The notes beneath the pieces were generated by a model, which saw only the letters and a program-made list of their open reading frames with translations, had not been told where the DNA came from and did not search any database. This document shows, piece after piece, positions 16,958 through 25,275 of a stretch of 64,000 bases of DNA; position 1 is the first letter of the stretch; each line of letters opens with the position of its first letter. The stretch is from an uncultured Eubacteriales bacterium (lineage in GTDB: Bacteria; Bacillota; Clostridia; Christensenellales; Aristaeellaceae), in NCBI GenBank assembly GCA_900548145.1, contig URJB01000001.1, forward strand, positions 124,001 through 188,000. Direction: 5' to 3'. Both the position numbers and the translations under genes were made by a program.

Positions 16958-18184
16958 ATGCAGCATATTCTGGACATTTTGAAAGAACGCGGTTTTCTGG
17001 CACAGATCACCTTCGAGGAAGATCTCTACAAAGCCCTCGAAAAAGAGCCCATGACCTTCTATCTCGGCATTGACCCCACGGCGGACAGCCTGCACGTTGG
17101 TCATTTCATTCCGATCATCGCCGCCAGCCACTTGCAGAAGGCCGGGCATCGGCCGATCATCCTCTGCGGCGGCGGTACGGCCATGATCGGCGACCCCAGC
17201 GGCAAGAGCGATCTTCGCAAGATGATGACCAAAGAGACCATTGCCGGGAATGTGGCGGCCATTCAGAAGCAGTTGACCCGGTTCATGGACTTCGGCGAAG
17301 GCAAGGCTATGATGGTCAACAACGGAGACTGGCTGCTGAACCTGAACTACATCGACTTTCTGCGCGAGGTAGGCGCGTTGTTCAGCGTTAACCGCATGTT
17401 GACCGCTGAGTGCTACAAGCGCCGTCTGGAAACGGGCCTGACCTTCCTGGAATTCAACTATATGCTGATGCAGAGCTACGATTTCCTGCAGCTGTTCCAG
17501 AAGTATAACTGCCGTCTGCAGATTGGCGGCGACGATCAGTGGAGCAATATGCTTTCCGGTGCCGACTTGATCCGCCGTAAAGAGCAGCAGGACGCTTTCG
17601 CCCTGACCTGCAAACTGATTATGACCCACGACGGAAAGAAGATGGGAAAAACCGAGAAGGGCGCGCTGTGGCTGGATCCTGCTCGCACTTCTCCCTACGA
17701 CTTCTACCAGTACTGGCGCAACGTAGCTGACGCGGACGTGGAGCGCTTCCTGGGTCTGCTGACCTTCCTGCCCATGGACGAGGTTCGCCGCCTGGGTGCG
17801 CTGAAGGATGCACAGATCAACGAAGCCAAGCGGGTGCTGGCCTTTGAGATTACCAAGCTGGTGCATGGTGAAGAAGAAGCCCTGAAGGCTCAGGACGCTG
17901 CACAGGCGCTGTTTGCGGGCGGCGGCAGCAGTGAAAACGTGCCCACCTACGAAGTCAACGCCGCCATGCTGGCGGAAGACAGCCGGTTGACCAGCCTGCT
18001 GGCGATGTGCGGTCTGTGCGCCAGCCGCGGCGAAGCCCGCAAGATGGTGCAGGCAGGTGCGGTTCTGGTCGGTGAAAATAAAGTGACCGATATCGATGCC
18101 TGCATTGACGCAAGCCAGATCGGCACGGACGGGCTTCTGTTGCGGAAGGGCAAGAAGAACTATTGCCGTCTGATCCTGAAATAA
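16958..18184 (+). CDS. tyrS: Tyrosine--tRNA ligase
   Basis: Charges tRNA-Tyr. The 408 residues match bacterial TyrRS. The HIGH-type motif is in GIDPTADSLHVGH (about 39-51), the tyrosine pocket and dimer helices follow, and the KMSKS-type loop is KKMGKTEKGALW (about 228-239). The C-terminal S4-like domain (CGLCASRGEARKMVQAGAVLV) binds the tRNA. GGAAGG lies upstream of the ATG. It is the second gene in the T-box operon, 40 nt after the aminotransferase, so its level rises when tRNA-Tyr is uncharged. Confidence 0.97.
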   Translation: MQHILDILKERGFLAQITFEEDLYKALEKEPMTFYLGIDPTADSLHVGHFIPIIAASHLQKAGHRPIILCGGGTAMIGDPSGKSDLRKMMTKETIAGNVAAIQKQLTRFMDFGEGKAMMVNNGDWLLNLNYIDFLREVGALFSVNRMLTAECYKRRLETGLTFLEFNYMLMQSYDFLQLFQKYNCRLQIGGDDQWSNMLSGADLIRRKEQQDAFALTCKLIMTHDGKKMGKTEKGALWLDPARTSPYDFYQYWRNVADADVERFLGLLTFLPMDEVRRLGALKDAQINEAKRVLAFEITKLVHGEEEALKAQDAAQALFAGGGSSENVPTYEVNAAMLAEDSRLTSLLAMCGLCASRGEARKMVQAGAVLVGENKVTDIDACIDASQIGTDGLLLRKGKKNYCRLILK

Positions 18185-18185
18185 T

Positions 18186-18836
18186 ATGAACGGCTATAAG
18201 ACGCTTCTGCAGGAAGCGAACGACGATTATATCGTCAACAAAAGCCGTTTCATTGGCAGCGCCGCCCCGGTGGAAACGCCGGAGCAGGCGCTGGCCTTTC
18301 TGGACAAAATCCGCCAGCAGTACAAGGACGCTACTCATAACTGCTATGCCTACATCATCGGCAAAAACGCCGGAATCATGCGCTACAGCGACGACGGCGA
18401 ACCGGGCGGAACGGCGGGAATGCCGATCATCGAGGTCATGAAAGCGCGTGGTGTGGTGGACTGCGCCGTAGTCGTGACCCGCTATTTCGGCGGGATCCTG
18501 CTGGGAGCGGGCGGACTGGTGCGGGCCTATTCTCACACCTGCGCTCTGGCGCTGAATGCCGCCAAGGTCTGCGAAATGCATCCCACGGTGCGCTATATGG
18601 CAGAAGTGGCCTACCCCTTATGGGATCGGGTGCAGCACCAGTTGAAAAGTCTTCCCGTCCGACTGGAAAATCCGGAATTTACCGCCGCCGTGGCGTTTGA
18701 GTTGGTAATGAAAGAGACGGACGAGGCAAAAGTCCGGGAAGAACTGACCCGCGTGACCGATGGTCGCATGGAATGGCTGAAAACGGAAGAAACCTATTCT
18801 CCGTGGGAGGAAGAAAACAGCGATGGACTTGTTTGA
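18186..18836 (+). CDS. yigZ: YigZ/IMPACT family protein
   Basis: A 216-residue protein of the YigZ/YvyE family, with the N-terminal IMPACT domain (about 1-110). Characteristic strings are SRFIGSAAPV, HNCYAYIIGKNAGIMRYSDDGEPGGTAG and VVVTRYFGGILLGAGGLVRAYS. A C-terminal DUF1949-like domain follows. Family members are linked to translation control (IMPACT inhibits Gcn2 in eukaryotes), but the bacterial role is not established. The start is one base after the tyrS stop, and the end overlaps sdaAB by 14 nt, so it is co-transcribed with both. Confidence 0.9.
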   Translation: MNGYKTLLQEANDDYIVNKSRFIGSAAPVETPEQALAFLDKIRQQYKDATHNCYAYIIGKNAGIMRYSDDGEPGGTAGMPIIEVMKARGVVDCAVVVTRYFGGILLGAGGLVRAYSHTCALALNAAKVCEMHPTVRYMAEVAYPLWDRVQHQLKSLPVRLENPEFTAAVAFELVMKETDEAKVREELTRVTDGRMEWLKTEETYSPWEEENSDGLV

Positions 18837-19506
18837 CGTTATTGGGCCTGTGATGGTCGGCCCCAGTTCGTCTCATACGGCTGGCGCGGCCCGGATCGGG
18901 AAGATCACACGGCGTCTGCTGGGCTGCAGGCCGGTTTGTGCCAAAATCGGGCTATACGGTTCCTTTCAAAAAACCTATCTGGGCCACGGCACGGATAAAG
19001 CCCTGATCGGCGGTCTGCTGGGGATGAACGTGGATGATCTTCGCCTGCGGAACAGTCTGGAAATCGCCCGGCAAGAGGGGCTGGAGTATTCGTTCTATCC
19101 TGCCGAGCTGCGCCACGCCCATCCCAATACCGTCATACTGGACGTGGACGGGGAAGACGGGCGGCATTTGACCGTTCAGGCTTCGTCTGTCGGCGGTGGG
19201 GAAATTCGCGTCAATGCCATTGACGGACTGGAAGCCGGTTTTTCCGGCCATGAAAACACCATTGTCCTGACCTATGCAGATACACGGGGTATGATCGCCG
19301 CCATCAGTAAGCAGGTATCAGAGGCTCATCTGAACATCGCCACCATGCGCGTCTTCCGGGATACCCAGGGCGGCAAGGCCATTATGGCCCTTGAACTGGA
19401 CGGCGAAGCGCCGGATGAGCTGCTGCAGGCGCTTGCACAGCTTCGGGACGTATATCGGGTAGCCTATTTGCCCGCTGCGGAGGAAAATGCGTCATGCGAA
19501 CAATAA
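18823..19506 (+). CDS. sdaAB: L-serine dehydratase, beta subunit
   Basis: The beta subunit of the oxygen-sensitive iron-sulfur L-serine dehydratase, which converts serine to pyruvate and ammonia. At 227 residues it has the family opening FDVIGPVMVGPSSSHTAGAARIG and, in the C-terminal part (about 150-220), an ACT-type regulatory domain (IVLTYADTRGMIAAISKQV). It overlaps yigZ upstream and sdaAA downstream by 13-14 nt, indicating translational coupling and equal synthesis of the two subunits. Confidence 0.95.
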   Translation: MDLFDVIGPVMVGPSSSHTAGAARIGKITRRLLGCRPVCAKIGLYGSFQKTYLGHGTDKALIGGLLGMNVDDLRLRNSLEIARQEGLEYSFYPAELRHAHPNTVILDVDGEDGRHLTVQASSVGGGEIRVNAIDGLEAGFSGHENTIVLTYADTRGMIAAISKQVSEAHLNIATMRVFRDTQGGKAIMALELDGEAPDELLQALAQLRDVYRVAYLPAAEENASCEQ

Positions 19507-20339
19507 AGGAACTTCTGGAAGCCGCCGAAAAAGAGAAAATATCTCTTGGGGAAATTTCTCTGCGGTGGCAGGCGGAAAAAAGCCATGAAACCTTGAAGTC
19601 GGTGCGGGCTAAAATGGGGGAACGGCTTCAGATCATGCGCCTCAGCGTTCAGGACGGCTGCTCGCCGGAACTGCGTTCCGCTTCTGGGCGGGTAGGCGGT
19701 CAAGCCGCCAAGATGGTGCGGGCGGAGCAGATGGGCCGCTTCGGCGTGGTCAGTAAGGCGTGCGCCTATGCGATGGCTGTTGCGGAAAGCAATGCCTGCA
19801 TGGGAAAAATCGTGGCAGCGCCCACGGCTGGCAGCTGTGGGATCCTGCCGGGAGCCCTGCTGGCCGCGCAGGAAGAAGAACATTTTTCAGAGGACGAATT
19901 GATCTCCGCTCTGTTTGCCGCTGCTGGAATCGGGCGTGTGATCGCTCTGGAAGCGACCATCAGCGGCGCGGAAGGCGGCTGTCAGGCGGAATGCGGAGCC
20001 GCAGCGGCGATGGCGGCAGCGGCTCTGACGCAGTTATACGGCGGAACGCCAAAGCAAGCCTGCGACGCCTGTTCTTTTGCGCTGATGAATATGCTCGGTC
20101 TGGTATGCGACCCGGTCTGCGGGCTGGTGGAGATTCCCTGCGTCTACCGCAATGTAGGCGGAGTGTCCCAAGCCTTTGCTGCGGCGCAGCTGGCGTTGAG
20201 CGGCGTAAGTTGTCCCATTCCTGGCGATGAGGTCATTCTGACCATGAAGGACGTAGGGGACGCGCTGCCTGCCAGCCTGCGGGAAACAGGAGAGGGCGGC
20301 TGCGCCGGTTGCCGCAGTATGCAAATAAAAAATCCCTGA
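19494..20339 (+). CDS. sdaAA: L-serine dehydratase, alpha subunit
   Basis: The catalytic alpha subunit (281 residues) that carries the [4Fe-4S] cluster. Typical strings are NACMGKIVAAPTAGSCGILPG, ISGAEGGCQAECGAAAAMAAA and GLVCDPVCGLVEIPC; the cysteines in the last two and in the C-terminal GGCAGC segment are the likely cluster ligands. It is the last gene of the packed aminotransferase-tyrS-yigZ-sdaAB-sdaAA run. Its stop codon lies within the stem of the terminator that serves the convergent lipoprotein gene. Confidence 0.95.
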   Translation: MRTIKELLEAAEKEKISLGEISLRWQAEKSHETLKSVRAKMGERLQIMRLSVQDGCSPELRSASGRVGGQAAKMVRAEQMGRFGVVSKACAYAMAVAESNACMGKIVAAPTAGSCGILPGALLAAQEEEHFSEDELISALFAAAGIGRVIALEATISGAEGGCQAECGAAAAMAAAALTQLYGGTPKQACDACSFALMNMLGLVCDPVCGLVEIPCVYRNVGGVSQAFAAAQLALSGVSCPIPGDEVILTMKDVGDALPASLRETGEGGCAGCRSMQIKNP

Positions 20340-20354
20340 CGATCAGTCGTCAGG
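20325..20354 (-). terminator. Terminator after the lipoprotein gene
   Basis: CCTGACGA (20335-20342) pairs with TCGTCAGG (20347-20354) around a TCAG loop; on the minus strand GATTTTTTATT follows. The plus-strand tail is GAAAATG, so it is mainly a minus-strand terminator, but it overlaps the sdaAA stop. Confidence 0.8.
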
Positions 20355-20361
20355 AAAATGT

Positions 20362-20745
20362 TTACAGCGAGTGCAGAAATTCGAGCAACGCTTGGCTGCT
20401 TCCTGCATAGGTCAGAATGTATCGCTGTCCATACCAGAATATCTGCCCATACGGGCCGGGCTCGACCATCCCGGCCAAATATTCTGCCCGGTTGCTGTCG
20501 TCAAAATAAACCAGCACCTCGTCGCCACTTTCGGTATTGAGTGCTTTCCAGCGGGAGTTTTCCCCGATAGCGACAGGCGTTCCATCAGAAACTTCTGAAA
20601 GAAAAACCGAAAAACCGCCGTTTTCAAACGCTTGCATGATCTGGGCATAGGGCTCTTTAAGCGCCGTCGCACGAAAGCAGCCCGTCAGCAGACCAAGGCA
20701 AAGAACCAAAAGAAACGGCAGGAAAACCGATTTGACGCGCTTCAT
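20362..20745 (-). CDS. Small hypothetical lipoprotein
   Basis: A 127-residue protein I do not recognise. Residues 1-21 form a lipoprotein signal: basic KRVK, a hydrophobic stretch, then the lipobox LLTGC with the lipidated cysteine. The rest is a small polar domain with aromatic residues (YGQIFWYGQRYILTYAGSS), presumably anchored outside the cell membrane. The start at 20745 has AAAGGAGAC upstream, whereas the longer frame does not. It is transcribed alone, divergent from a small zinc-ribbon gene. Confidence 0.75.
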   Translation of the reverse strand: MKRVKSVFLPFLLVLCLGLLTGCFRATALKEPYAQIMQAFENGGFSVFLSEVSDGTPVAIGENSRWKALNTESGDEVLVYFDDSNRAEYLAGMVEPGPYGQIFWYGQRYILTYAGSSQALLEFLHSL

Positions 20746-20796
20746 CAGAGCGTCTCCTTTCAGAAGAAAATGAAGAATAAACAGGAGGAAGAACTT

Positions 20797-21027
20797 ATGC
20801 GCTGCGGTTGTCCCCATTGCGAGGCCTATATGATCCAGTCAGAAACGGACGGACAGGCTTGTGTCTGCCCGGAATGCGGCTATCGCTGCAACGCCTGTCT
20901 GGGCACTGCCTCCATGATTACCCGGGAGCAGTTGGAAAAACTGAAAAACACCGATTGGTTCACGCCTCAGTTCGACCGGCCTCTCAACGATGAAGAAGCG
21001 GAAGAATCAGAAGTTGATCACCCCTAA
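20797..21027 (+). CDS. Small zinc-ribbon protein
   Basis: A 76-residue protein beginning MRCGCPHC. Two cysteine clusters (CGCPHC at about 3-8 and CVCPECGYRCNAC at about 23-35) suggest one or two small zinc sites; an acidic tail follows (NDEEAEESEVDHP). AGGAGG lies 10 nt before the ATG at 20797, which supports real translation, and the frame upstream of this ATG is basic and shadow-like. The last 21 nt overlap the end of convergent mntP. Function unknown. Confidence 0.65.
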   Translation: MRCGCPHCEAYMIQSETDGQACVCPECGYRCNACLGTASMITREQLEKLKNTDWFTPQFDRPLNDEEAEESEVDHP

Positions 21028-21585
21028 GTGCTCCAGCAGAATTTTCAGGCCGATCAGTACCAGCACCACACCGCCGGTAATTTCGGCCTTTTTTTCATAC
21101 TTGGTGCCAAAACGGTTGCCAATGGCAACGCCGATCCAGCTCAGACAGAAGGTCGTCAGACCGATGATGGTGATAGCAGGAACGATCGGCGTCTGCAGAA
21201 CGGCAAAAGTGATGCCGATGGCCAAAGCGTCAATACTGGTAGCCACGGCCAGCAGAAAAAGTTCTTTCAGATCCAATTTGGGTTCTTCCAGCTTTTCGTT
21301 TTTTTCATCGTCCTTTTCGTGAGTGGCGTCCCAAATCATCTTAATGCCGATATAGGCCAGCAGTGCAAAAGCGACCCAGTGATCCACCGGCTTGATGTAC
21401 TGCTCGAACTGAGTTCCGAGAAACCAGCCGATCAGGGGCATGATCGCCTGAAAACCGCCAAAAAACAGGGAAATGACGAATGCGTGCTTATGATTCAGCT
21501 TCCGCATGGAAAGCCCCTTGCACATGGAAACTGCAAAAGCGTCCATCGAAAGGGCCACGCCGATCAGGAAAAGTTCTACCACCAT
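21007..21585 (-). CDS. mntP: MntP-type manganese efflux pump
   Basis: A 192-residue membrane protein of the MntP (YebN/YwlD) family, which exports excess manganese. Two related halves each carry the conserved aspartate motif: GVALSMDAFAVSM near the N-terminus and AVATSIDALAIGITF in the middle, together with about six membrane helices. A charged loop (HEKDDEKNEKLEEPK) separates the halves. The ATG at 21585 is preferred to a TTG at 21606, as GGAG lies 10 nt upstream. It has a consensus promoter placed directly after pyk, with a terminator-like hairpin in its short leader. Confidence 0.9.
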   Translation of the reverse strand: MVVELFLIGVALSMDAFAVSMCKGLSMRKLNHKHAFVISLFFGGFQAIMPLIGWFLGTQFEQYIKPVDHWVAFALLAYIGIKMIWDATHEKDDEKNEKLEEPKLDLKELFLLAVATSIDALAIGITFAVLQTPIVPAITIIGLTTFCLSWIGVAIGNRFGTKYEKKAEITGGVVLVLIGLKILLEHLGVINF

Positions 21586-21601
21586 CCAGAATCCACTCCG
21601 T

Positions 21602-21673
21602 TTCAAAAAGAGGGCGTGAAGCCCTCTTTTTTGTCATGAAATTGATTATAGGTTTCCAAATCCGATTTGTCAA
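21602..21673 (-). promoter_or_regulatory. mntP promoter and leader with terminator-like hairpin
   Basis: Minus strand: -35 TTGACA (21673-21668), 17-bp spacer, -10 TATAAT (21650-21645), a perfect consensus starting 4 bases after the pyk stop. The leader of about 50 nt carries AAGAGGGC-TTCAC-GCCCTCTTTTT, a hairpin followed by five T, then the mntP ribosome site. The hairpin could be the pyk terminator, an attenuator for mntP, or both. No yybP-ykoY manganese aptamer fits in this space. Confidence 0.75.
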
Positions 21674-21676
21674 GAT

Positions 21677-23116
21677 TTACCATTGATGGCTTCCGACTAC
21701 GTGAACGCGCATCAGGTTTGTGGTGCCGCTGATCCCCAAGGGAACGCCCGCCGTCATGACGATCAAATCATCCTTTTGCAGAAGCCCGGCATCCATGCCC
21801 GCATCTACGGCACGTTCGAAAAGCTCATCCGTATCGGTGACTTCTTCAATCAGCAGCGGAGTGATCCCCCAGCTCAAGCTCAATTGTCGAACCACACGTT
21901 CGACAGGCGCACAGGCAATGATAGGACAGCTGGGCCGGAAGCGGGAGAGCATTTTCGCTGTAAAGCCTGTCTTCGTGACCGTCACAATGGCTTTGGCGTT
22001 CAGATCCTGCGCAGAAGTGCAACTGGCGTGTGAAATGGCGTTGGTGATGTTCGCGCTGGGCCGCGGCGCGCTGTCCTTGAAGCGCTGCACATAGTCGATG
22101 CTGGCTTCCGCAACCTGCGCGATCCTCGCCATAGTGCGTACGGCCTCCACCGGGTATAGGCCAGCAGCCGTCTCGCCGGAAAGCATGATGGAACCTGTTC
22201 CGTCGTAGATCGCGTTGGCCACATCAGTGGCTTCGGCCCGGGTGGGTCGAGGATTTTTGATCATGCTGTCCAGCATTTGCGTTGCAGTGATGATCTGTCT
22301 GCCCCGGGAATAAGCCTTGCGGATAATCATCTTCTGGATGATAGGAATCTGCTCCAGCGGAATTTCTACACCCAAATCGCCGCGCGCCACCATCACGCCG
22401 TCGCTGACCGCCAGAATGCTGTCGATATTCTGAACGCCCTGCATGTTTTCGATCTTGGCAATGATGGAAATTCCCTTCCCGCCATTATCATTCAATAGCT
22501 TACGGATGGAAAGAATATCTTCCTCTGTCCGCGTAAAGGAAGCTGCAATAAAGTCTACGTCCTGCTGAATGCCGAATAGAATGTCATCACGGTCCTTCTG
22601 GCTGACAAAAGGCATGCTCAGGTTCGCGTCCGGCACATTGATGCCCTTTCGATCAGAAACCACACCGTCGTTATTGACGCGGCAGCAAATTTCCTTTTGA
22701 CTGACGCTCTCCACCGTCAGCCCCACCAGGCCGTCGTCGATCAAAATCGTTGTGCCGGGCTGCACGTCGGCGGGAAGATTGGCGTAGGTAATGGAGACAC
22801 GTTCATTGTCGCCTTCTACTTCATCCGTGCACAGGGTGAAGAATTGTCCCTTATGCAATGTCACGCGATGTTCCCGGAAGGTCTTCAAGCGGATTTCCGG
22901 CCCCTTGGTATCCAGCATGATACCGATGGGCGTATGAAGTTCTTGGCTCAAGGTGCGAACACGCCGAATATTCCTGCCATGGCTTTCATAAGAGCCATGG
23001 GAGAAATTCAAGCGGGCCACGTTCATCCCTGAGAGGATCATCTCCCGGAGAACCGCATCGTCTTCCGTAGCCGGGCCAAGGGTGCAGACGATTTTCGTTT
23101 TGCGAAGTGCCGCCAA
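21677..23116 (-). CDS. pyk: Pyruvate kinase
   Basis: Makes pyruvate and ATP from phosphoenolpyruvate and ADP. Conserved strings include RKTKIVCTLGPATED, MNVARLNFSHGSYESH, MLDTKGPEIR, IIAKIENMQGVQN, MVARGDLGVEI and TATQMLDSMI. The 479 residues lack the extra C-terminal PEP-utiliser domain of Bacillus-type enzymes. There is no ATG near the start; two TTG codons occur, and the one at 23116 is chosen because AAGGAGG is 7 nt before it (only 2 nt before the other at 23122). It follows the Lgt-like gene after 13 nt and is probably in the same transcript. Confidence 0.96.
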   Translation of the reverse strand: MAALRKTKIVCTLGPATEDDAVLREMILSGMNVARLNFSHGSYESHGRNIRRVRTLSQELHTPIGIMLDTKGPEIRLKTFREHRVTLHKGQFFTLCTDEVEGDNERVSITYANLPADVQPGTTILIDDGLVGLTVESVSQKEICCRVNNDGVVSDRKGINVPDANLSMPFVSQKDRDDILFGIQQDVDFIAASFTRTEEDILSIRKLLNDNGGKGISIIAKIENMQGVQNIDSILAVSDGVMVARGDLGVEIPLEQIPIIQKMIIRKAYSRGRQIITATQMLDSMIKNPRPTRAEATDVANAIYDGTGSIMLSGETAAGLYPVEAVRTMARIAQVAEASIDYVQRFKDSAPRPSANITNAISHASCTSAQDLNAKAIVTVTKTGFTAKMLSRFRPSCPIIACAPVERVVRQLSLSWGITPLLIEEVTDTDELFERAVDAGMDAGLLQKDDLIVMTAGVPLGISGTTNLMRVHVVGSHQW

Positions 23117-23129
23117 ATTCAATTCCTCC

Positions 23130-24077
23130 TTATTTTGATTCGTTCTGCTTCAGCTTGCCGGTCAGCAAACAGGGAAGGGTCGCCAGAATTACGCATACGA
23201 CGGCCATCAACCCATAATCCCGCGCCATAGAAGGCGTGCCGATCGTCAGCCGTCCGTCCAGCGAAAACTCCAATGCGGCGATCAGTCCCAAGCAAAGAAC
23301 AAAAATCGGCCAGACAAACCACGGCATATGTAGGCATGCTTGCCGATAGCAGCGTGAAAGGTCGATCAGCACCCACAAAAGGACGATTCCGGCAGCCACC
23401 TGACCAATTCGCAGAAAAATGAAGAGCATATGTCCGTCATCCCGGAGACTTTCCCAAAAAATCTGCATGGATGCAAAAATCGACCAGAAACGGAGCGCCA
23501 AAATTCCTTCCGCCTTCGATTTGCGCCGGGAAAGCAGCATAACGAGGAACAATACGACACATGCAAGGCATTGCAGCCGGTAAACGATCAGGCGATACTC
23601 CACGTTCACTCCCAGCTTTTGTTCCAGAACCAGAAATGGGAATGCCGACGTGAGGAACCCCGTGTCGATCACCTTGCCGATGCCAAGCTCTGTTCTGCCT
23701 TCGCCTGCATATAACATGGAAAACAGCAGTGCCGAAGAAAGGCTGACGCAGTCCCACAGGGAGCGGAAAGAGCAACGCTGCTTTTTCGCCGTCAGCCATG
23801 CCGCCAGCAGCAGCGCGGGAATCACGCCCCAGATCGAATATCCGCCATCCCAAATACAGAGCATGAGCCACGGGTTTTCGTAGGTGTCACAGAAAAGATT
23901 CAGCTGAAAAACGCAGTACAGAAGCCGGGAAAAGACCAGCGACAGGGGAATGGCCAACAGTCCGAAGACCGTTACCGTTCCTTTGGAAAAAGAACGCTTC
24001 GGAGCCGTCAGCAGCATGGCGATCAGCATACAGCCGACACCCGCGGCGATAAACAGTCCATAGGGGAATACACTCAT
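23130..24077 (-). CDS. Lgt-like integral membrane protein, degenerate
   Basis: A 315-residue protein with about eight to nine membrane segments. The order SRLLYCVF ... WDGGYSIWGVIPALL ... resembles prolipoprotein diacylglyceryl transferase (Lgt), where ARLYYV and GGLAIHGGLIG are usual. In Lgt the histidine of IHGG is essential; here residue 83 is tryptophan. The Arg/Asn motif (GRIGNFxN) is replaced by GEGRTELGIG. It is probably a divergent Lgt paralogue without transferase activity or with another substrate. It sits between a secreted phosphodiester glycosidase (9 nt gap) and pyk (13 nt gap). Relationship to Lgt is inferred from local motifs only. Confidence 0.55.
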   Translation of the reverse strand: MSVFPYGLFIAAGVGCMLIAMLLTAPKRSFSKGTVTVFGLLAIPLSLVFSRLLYCVFQLNLFCDTYENPWLMLCIWDGGYSIWGVIPALLLAAWLTAKKQRCSFRSLWDCVSLSSALLFSMLYAGEGRTELGIGKVIDTGFLTSAFPFLVLEQKLGVNVEYRLIVYRLQCLACVVLFLVMLLSRRKSKAEGILALRFWSIFASMQIFWESLRDDGHMLFIFLRIGQVAAGIVLLWVLIDLSRCYRQACLHMPWFVWPIFVLCLGLIAALEFSLDGRLTIGTPSMARDYGLMAVVCVILATLPCLLTGKLKQNESK

Positions 24078-24086
24078 TTTGGTTCC

Positions 24087-25121
24087 TTACTCGCCAATGG
24101 CGCTTGCAAAATAAATAATGTCGGAGACACTGCGTTCCTTGTTCTCCTTGGCGGAGTAAATTTCGTTATGGAACACCAACGTGGCGCTGTTGCCGCCGTC
24201 CAGATTATAAGCCTGCTGACAGCCGATATCGCCCATGATCGTCGCGAGCTGTTCCATGGTCACGCCAACCGTATCGGAGGTGCGGCCGTTCACCACAACG
24301 ACCGCGTAGGTCAGAGGCCCGATCTGGCCGATCGCCGCACGAGGATTGGGCTGGGTAGGATCGAAGGCGTATTGGTCGTAGGTATCAGCGCCCTGAACTT
24401 CTCCGTCAACGACCAGCGCAGGCCCAAAGAAAAAGCAGTTGACGATCTCATGTTCGTTCTGCAGCGTGGAAATGTCATTCTGCTGGTTTTCTTTGCCTCG
24501 TGGAAGAATATGAAAATCACCCATTTCGTCGATCACCAGCAGGTCGTAATTATTGGAAACTTTCTCGCGGAATACTTCTTTTTGACGAACCATATAGCCG
24601 CCTTTTTTCTCGGAGTTGGAGTAGAAGTCTCCATTGACGGCCACAATGCCGTTATAATTGGCGGTTATGCGGGTGATGAGGTTCGTATTGGAAGATTTCA
24701 GTTTACTGCCCGCCACAGCAGTACGAATCTGGGACGGCGTTGCAATACGCACATAGGCAATAAAAACGTCGCTGTCGTACAACCGCTTTTTCTCCATTTC
24801 AACAATAATGGAATCATCACGGTAGCTGTCTTCGGTGAAATTGGCTTCCAAGGGCGCGCTTCCGGGGGTGAAAAGGCCGCTATCCAGCGCCTTGATATTG
24901 GCGGCGGGCAGAACGTCGCTCAAAGCCGCATTCGCCAGCACAGCGCGAGGCTTCAGCACCTCTCGTGCTGATTCTTCTTCGTCTTCTTCCTGTTCCCACA
25001 GAGCGTCTTCATAGCGGGAAAGCGCTTCATCCGTCACTGCGCCAGAAGGAACCAGAACCGTCAGGGAAACGACCATCAGAACCAGCAGCGCCGTCAGCAG
25101 GGTCAATTTCGTTTTGGACAT
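24087..25121 (-). CDS. Phosphodiester glycosidase (NAGPA domain) family protein
   Basis: A 344-residue exported protein. Residues about 7-27 are a single N-terminal hydrophobic segment (signal anchor), followed by an acidic low-complexity stretch (EQEEDEEES) and, from about 130 to the end, a NAGPA-like domain: IAVNGDFY-type motif (VAVNGDFYSNS), PNPRAAIGQ, VVVNGRTSD and YNLDGGNSATLVF. This domain in other proteins removes GlcNAc from phosphodiesters or acts on cell-wall glycans and is seen near exopolysaccharide and spore genes. The start at 25121 (MSKTKL) has AAGGAAG upstream. It leads the group with the Lgt-like gene and pyk. Confidence 0.85.
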   Translation of the reverse strand: MSKTKLTLLTALLVLMVVSLTVLVPSGAVTDEALSRYEDALWEQEEDEEESAREVLKPRAVLANAALSDVLPAANIKALDSGLFTPGSAPLEANFTEDSYRDDSIIVEMEKKRLYDSDVFIAYVRIATPSQIRTAVAGSKLKSSNTNLITRITANYNGIVAVNGDFYSNSEKKGGYMVRQKEVFREKVSNNYDLLVIDEMGDFHILPRGKENQQNDISTLQNEHEIVNCFFFGPALVVDGEVQGADTYDQYAFDPTQPNPRAAIGQIGPLTYAVVVVNGRTSDTVGVTMEQLATIMGDIGCQQAYNLDGGNSATLVFHNEIYSAKENKERSVSDIIYFASAIGE

Positions 25122-25187
25122 CAAAAAATCTTCCTTTCCGGAGGGGCACTTTTGTATCCTCCAAACCGCGCAAAATCGCGCAGTTTC

Positions 25188-25216
25188 ATTATACAATAGC
25201 CTCATGCAAGCCGCAA
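25188..25216 (-). promoter_or_regulatory. Promoter of NAGPA-Lgt-like-pyk group
   Basis: Minus strand: -35 TTGCGG (25216-25211), 17-bp spacer, -10 TATAAT (25193-25188), about 65 nt before the start. Confidence 0.65.
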
Positions 25217-25275
25217 GGAAGAATTCAGTTAAGAAAATTGCAGTTTTTTCAGTTTTTTGTAAATTTTAGGTTGCT

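Noticed and set aside
21586..21676. yybP-ykoY manganese riboswitch before mntP
   Set aside because: The gap is only 91 nt, has a consensus promoter inside it, and leaves about 50 nt of leader with one hairpin; the aptamer does not fit.
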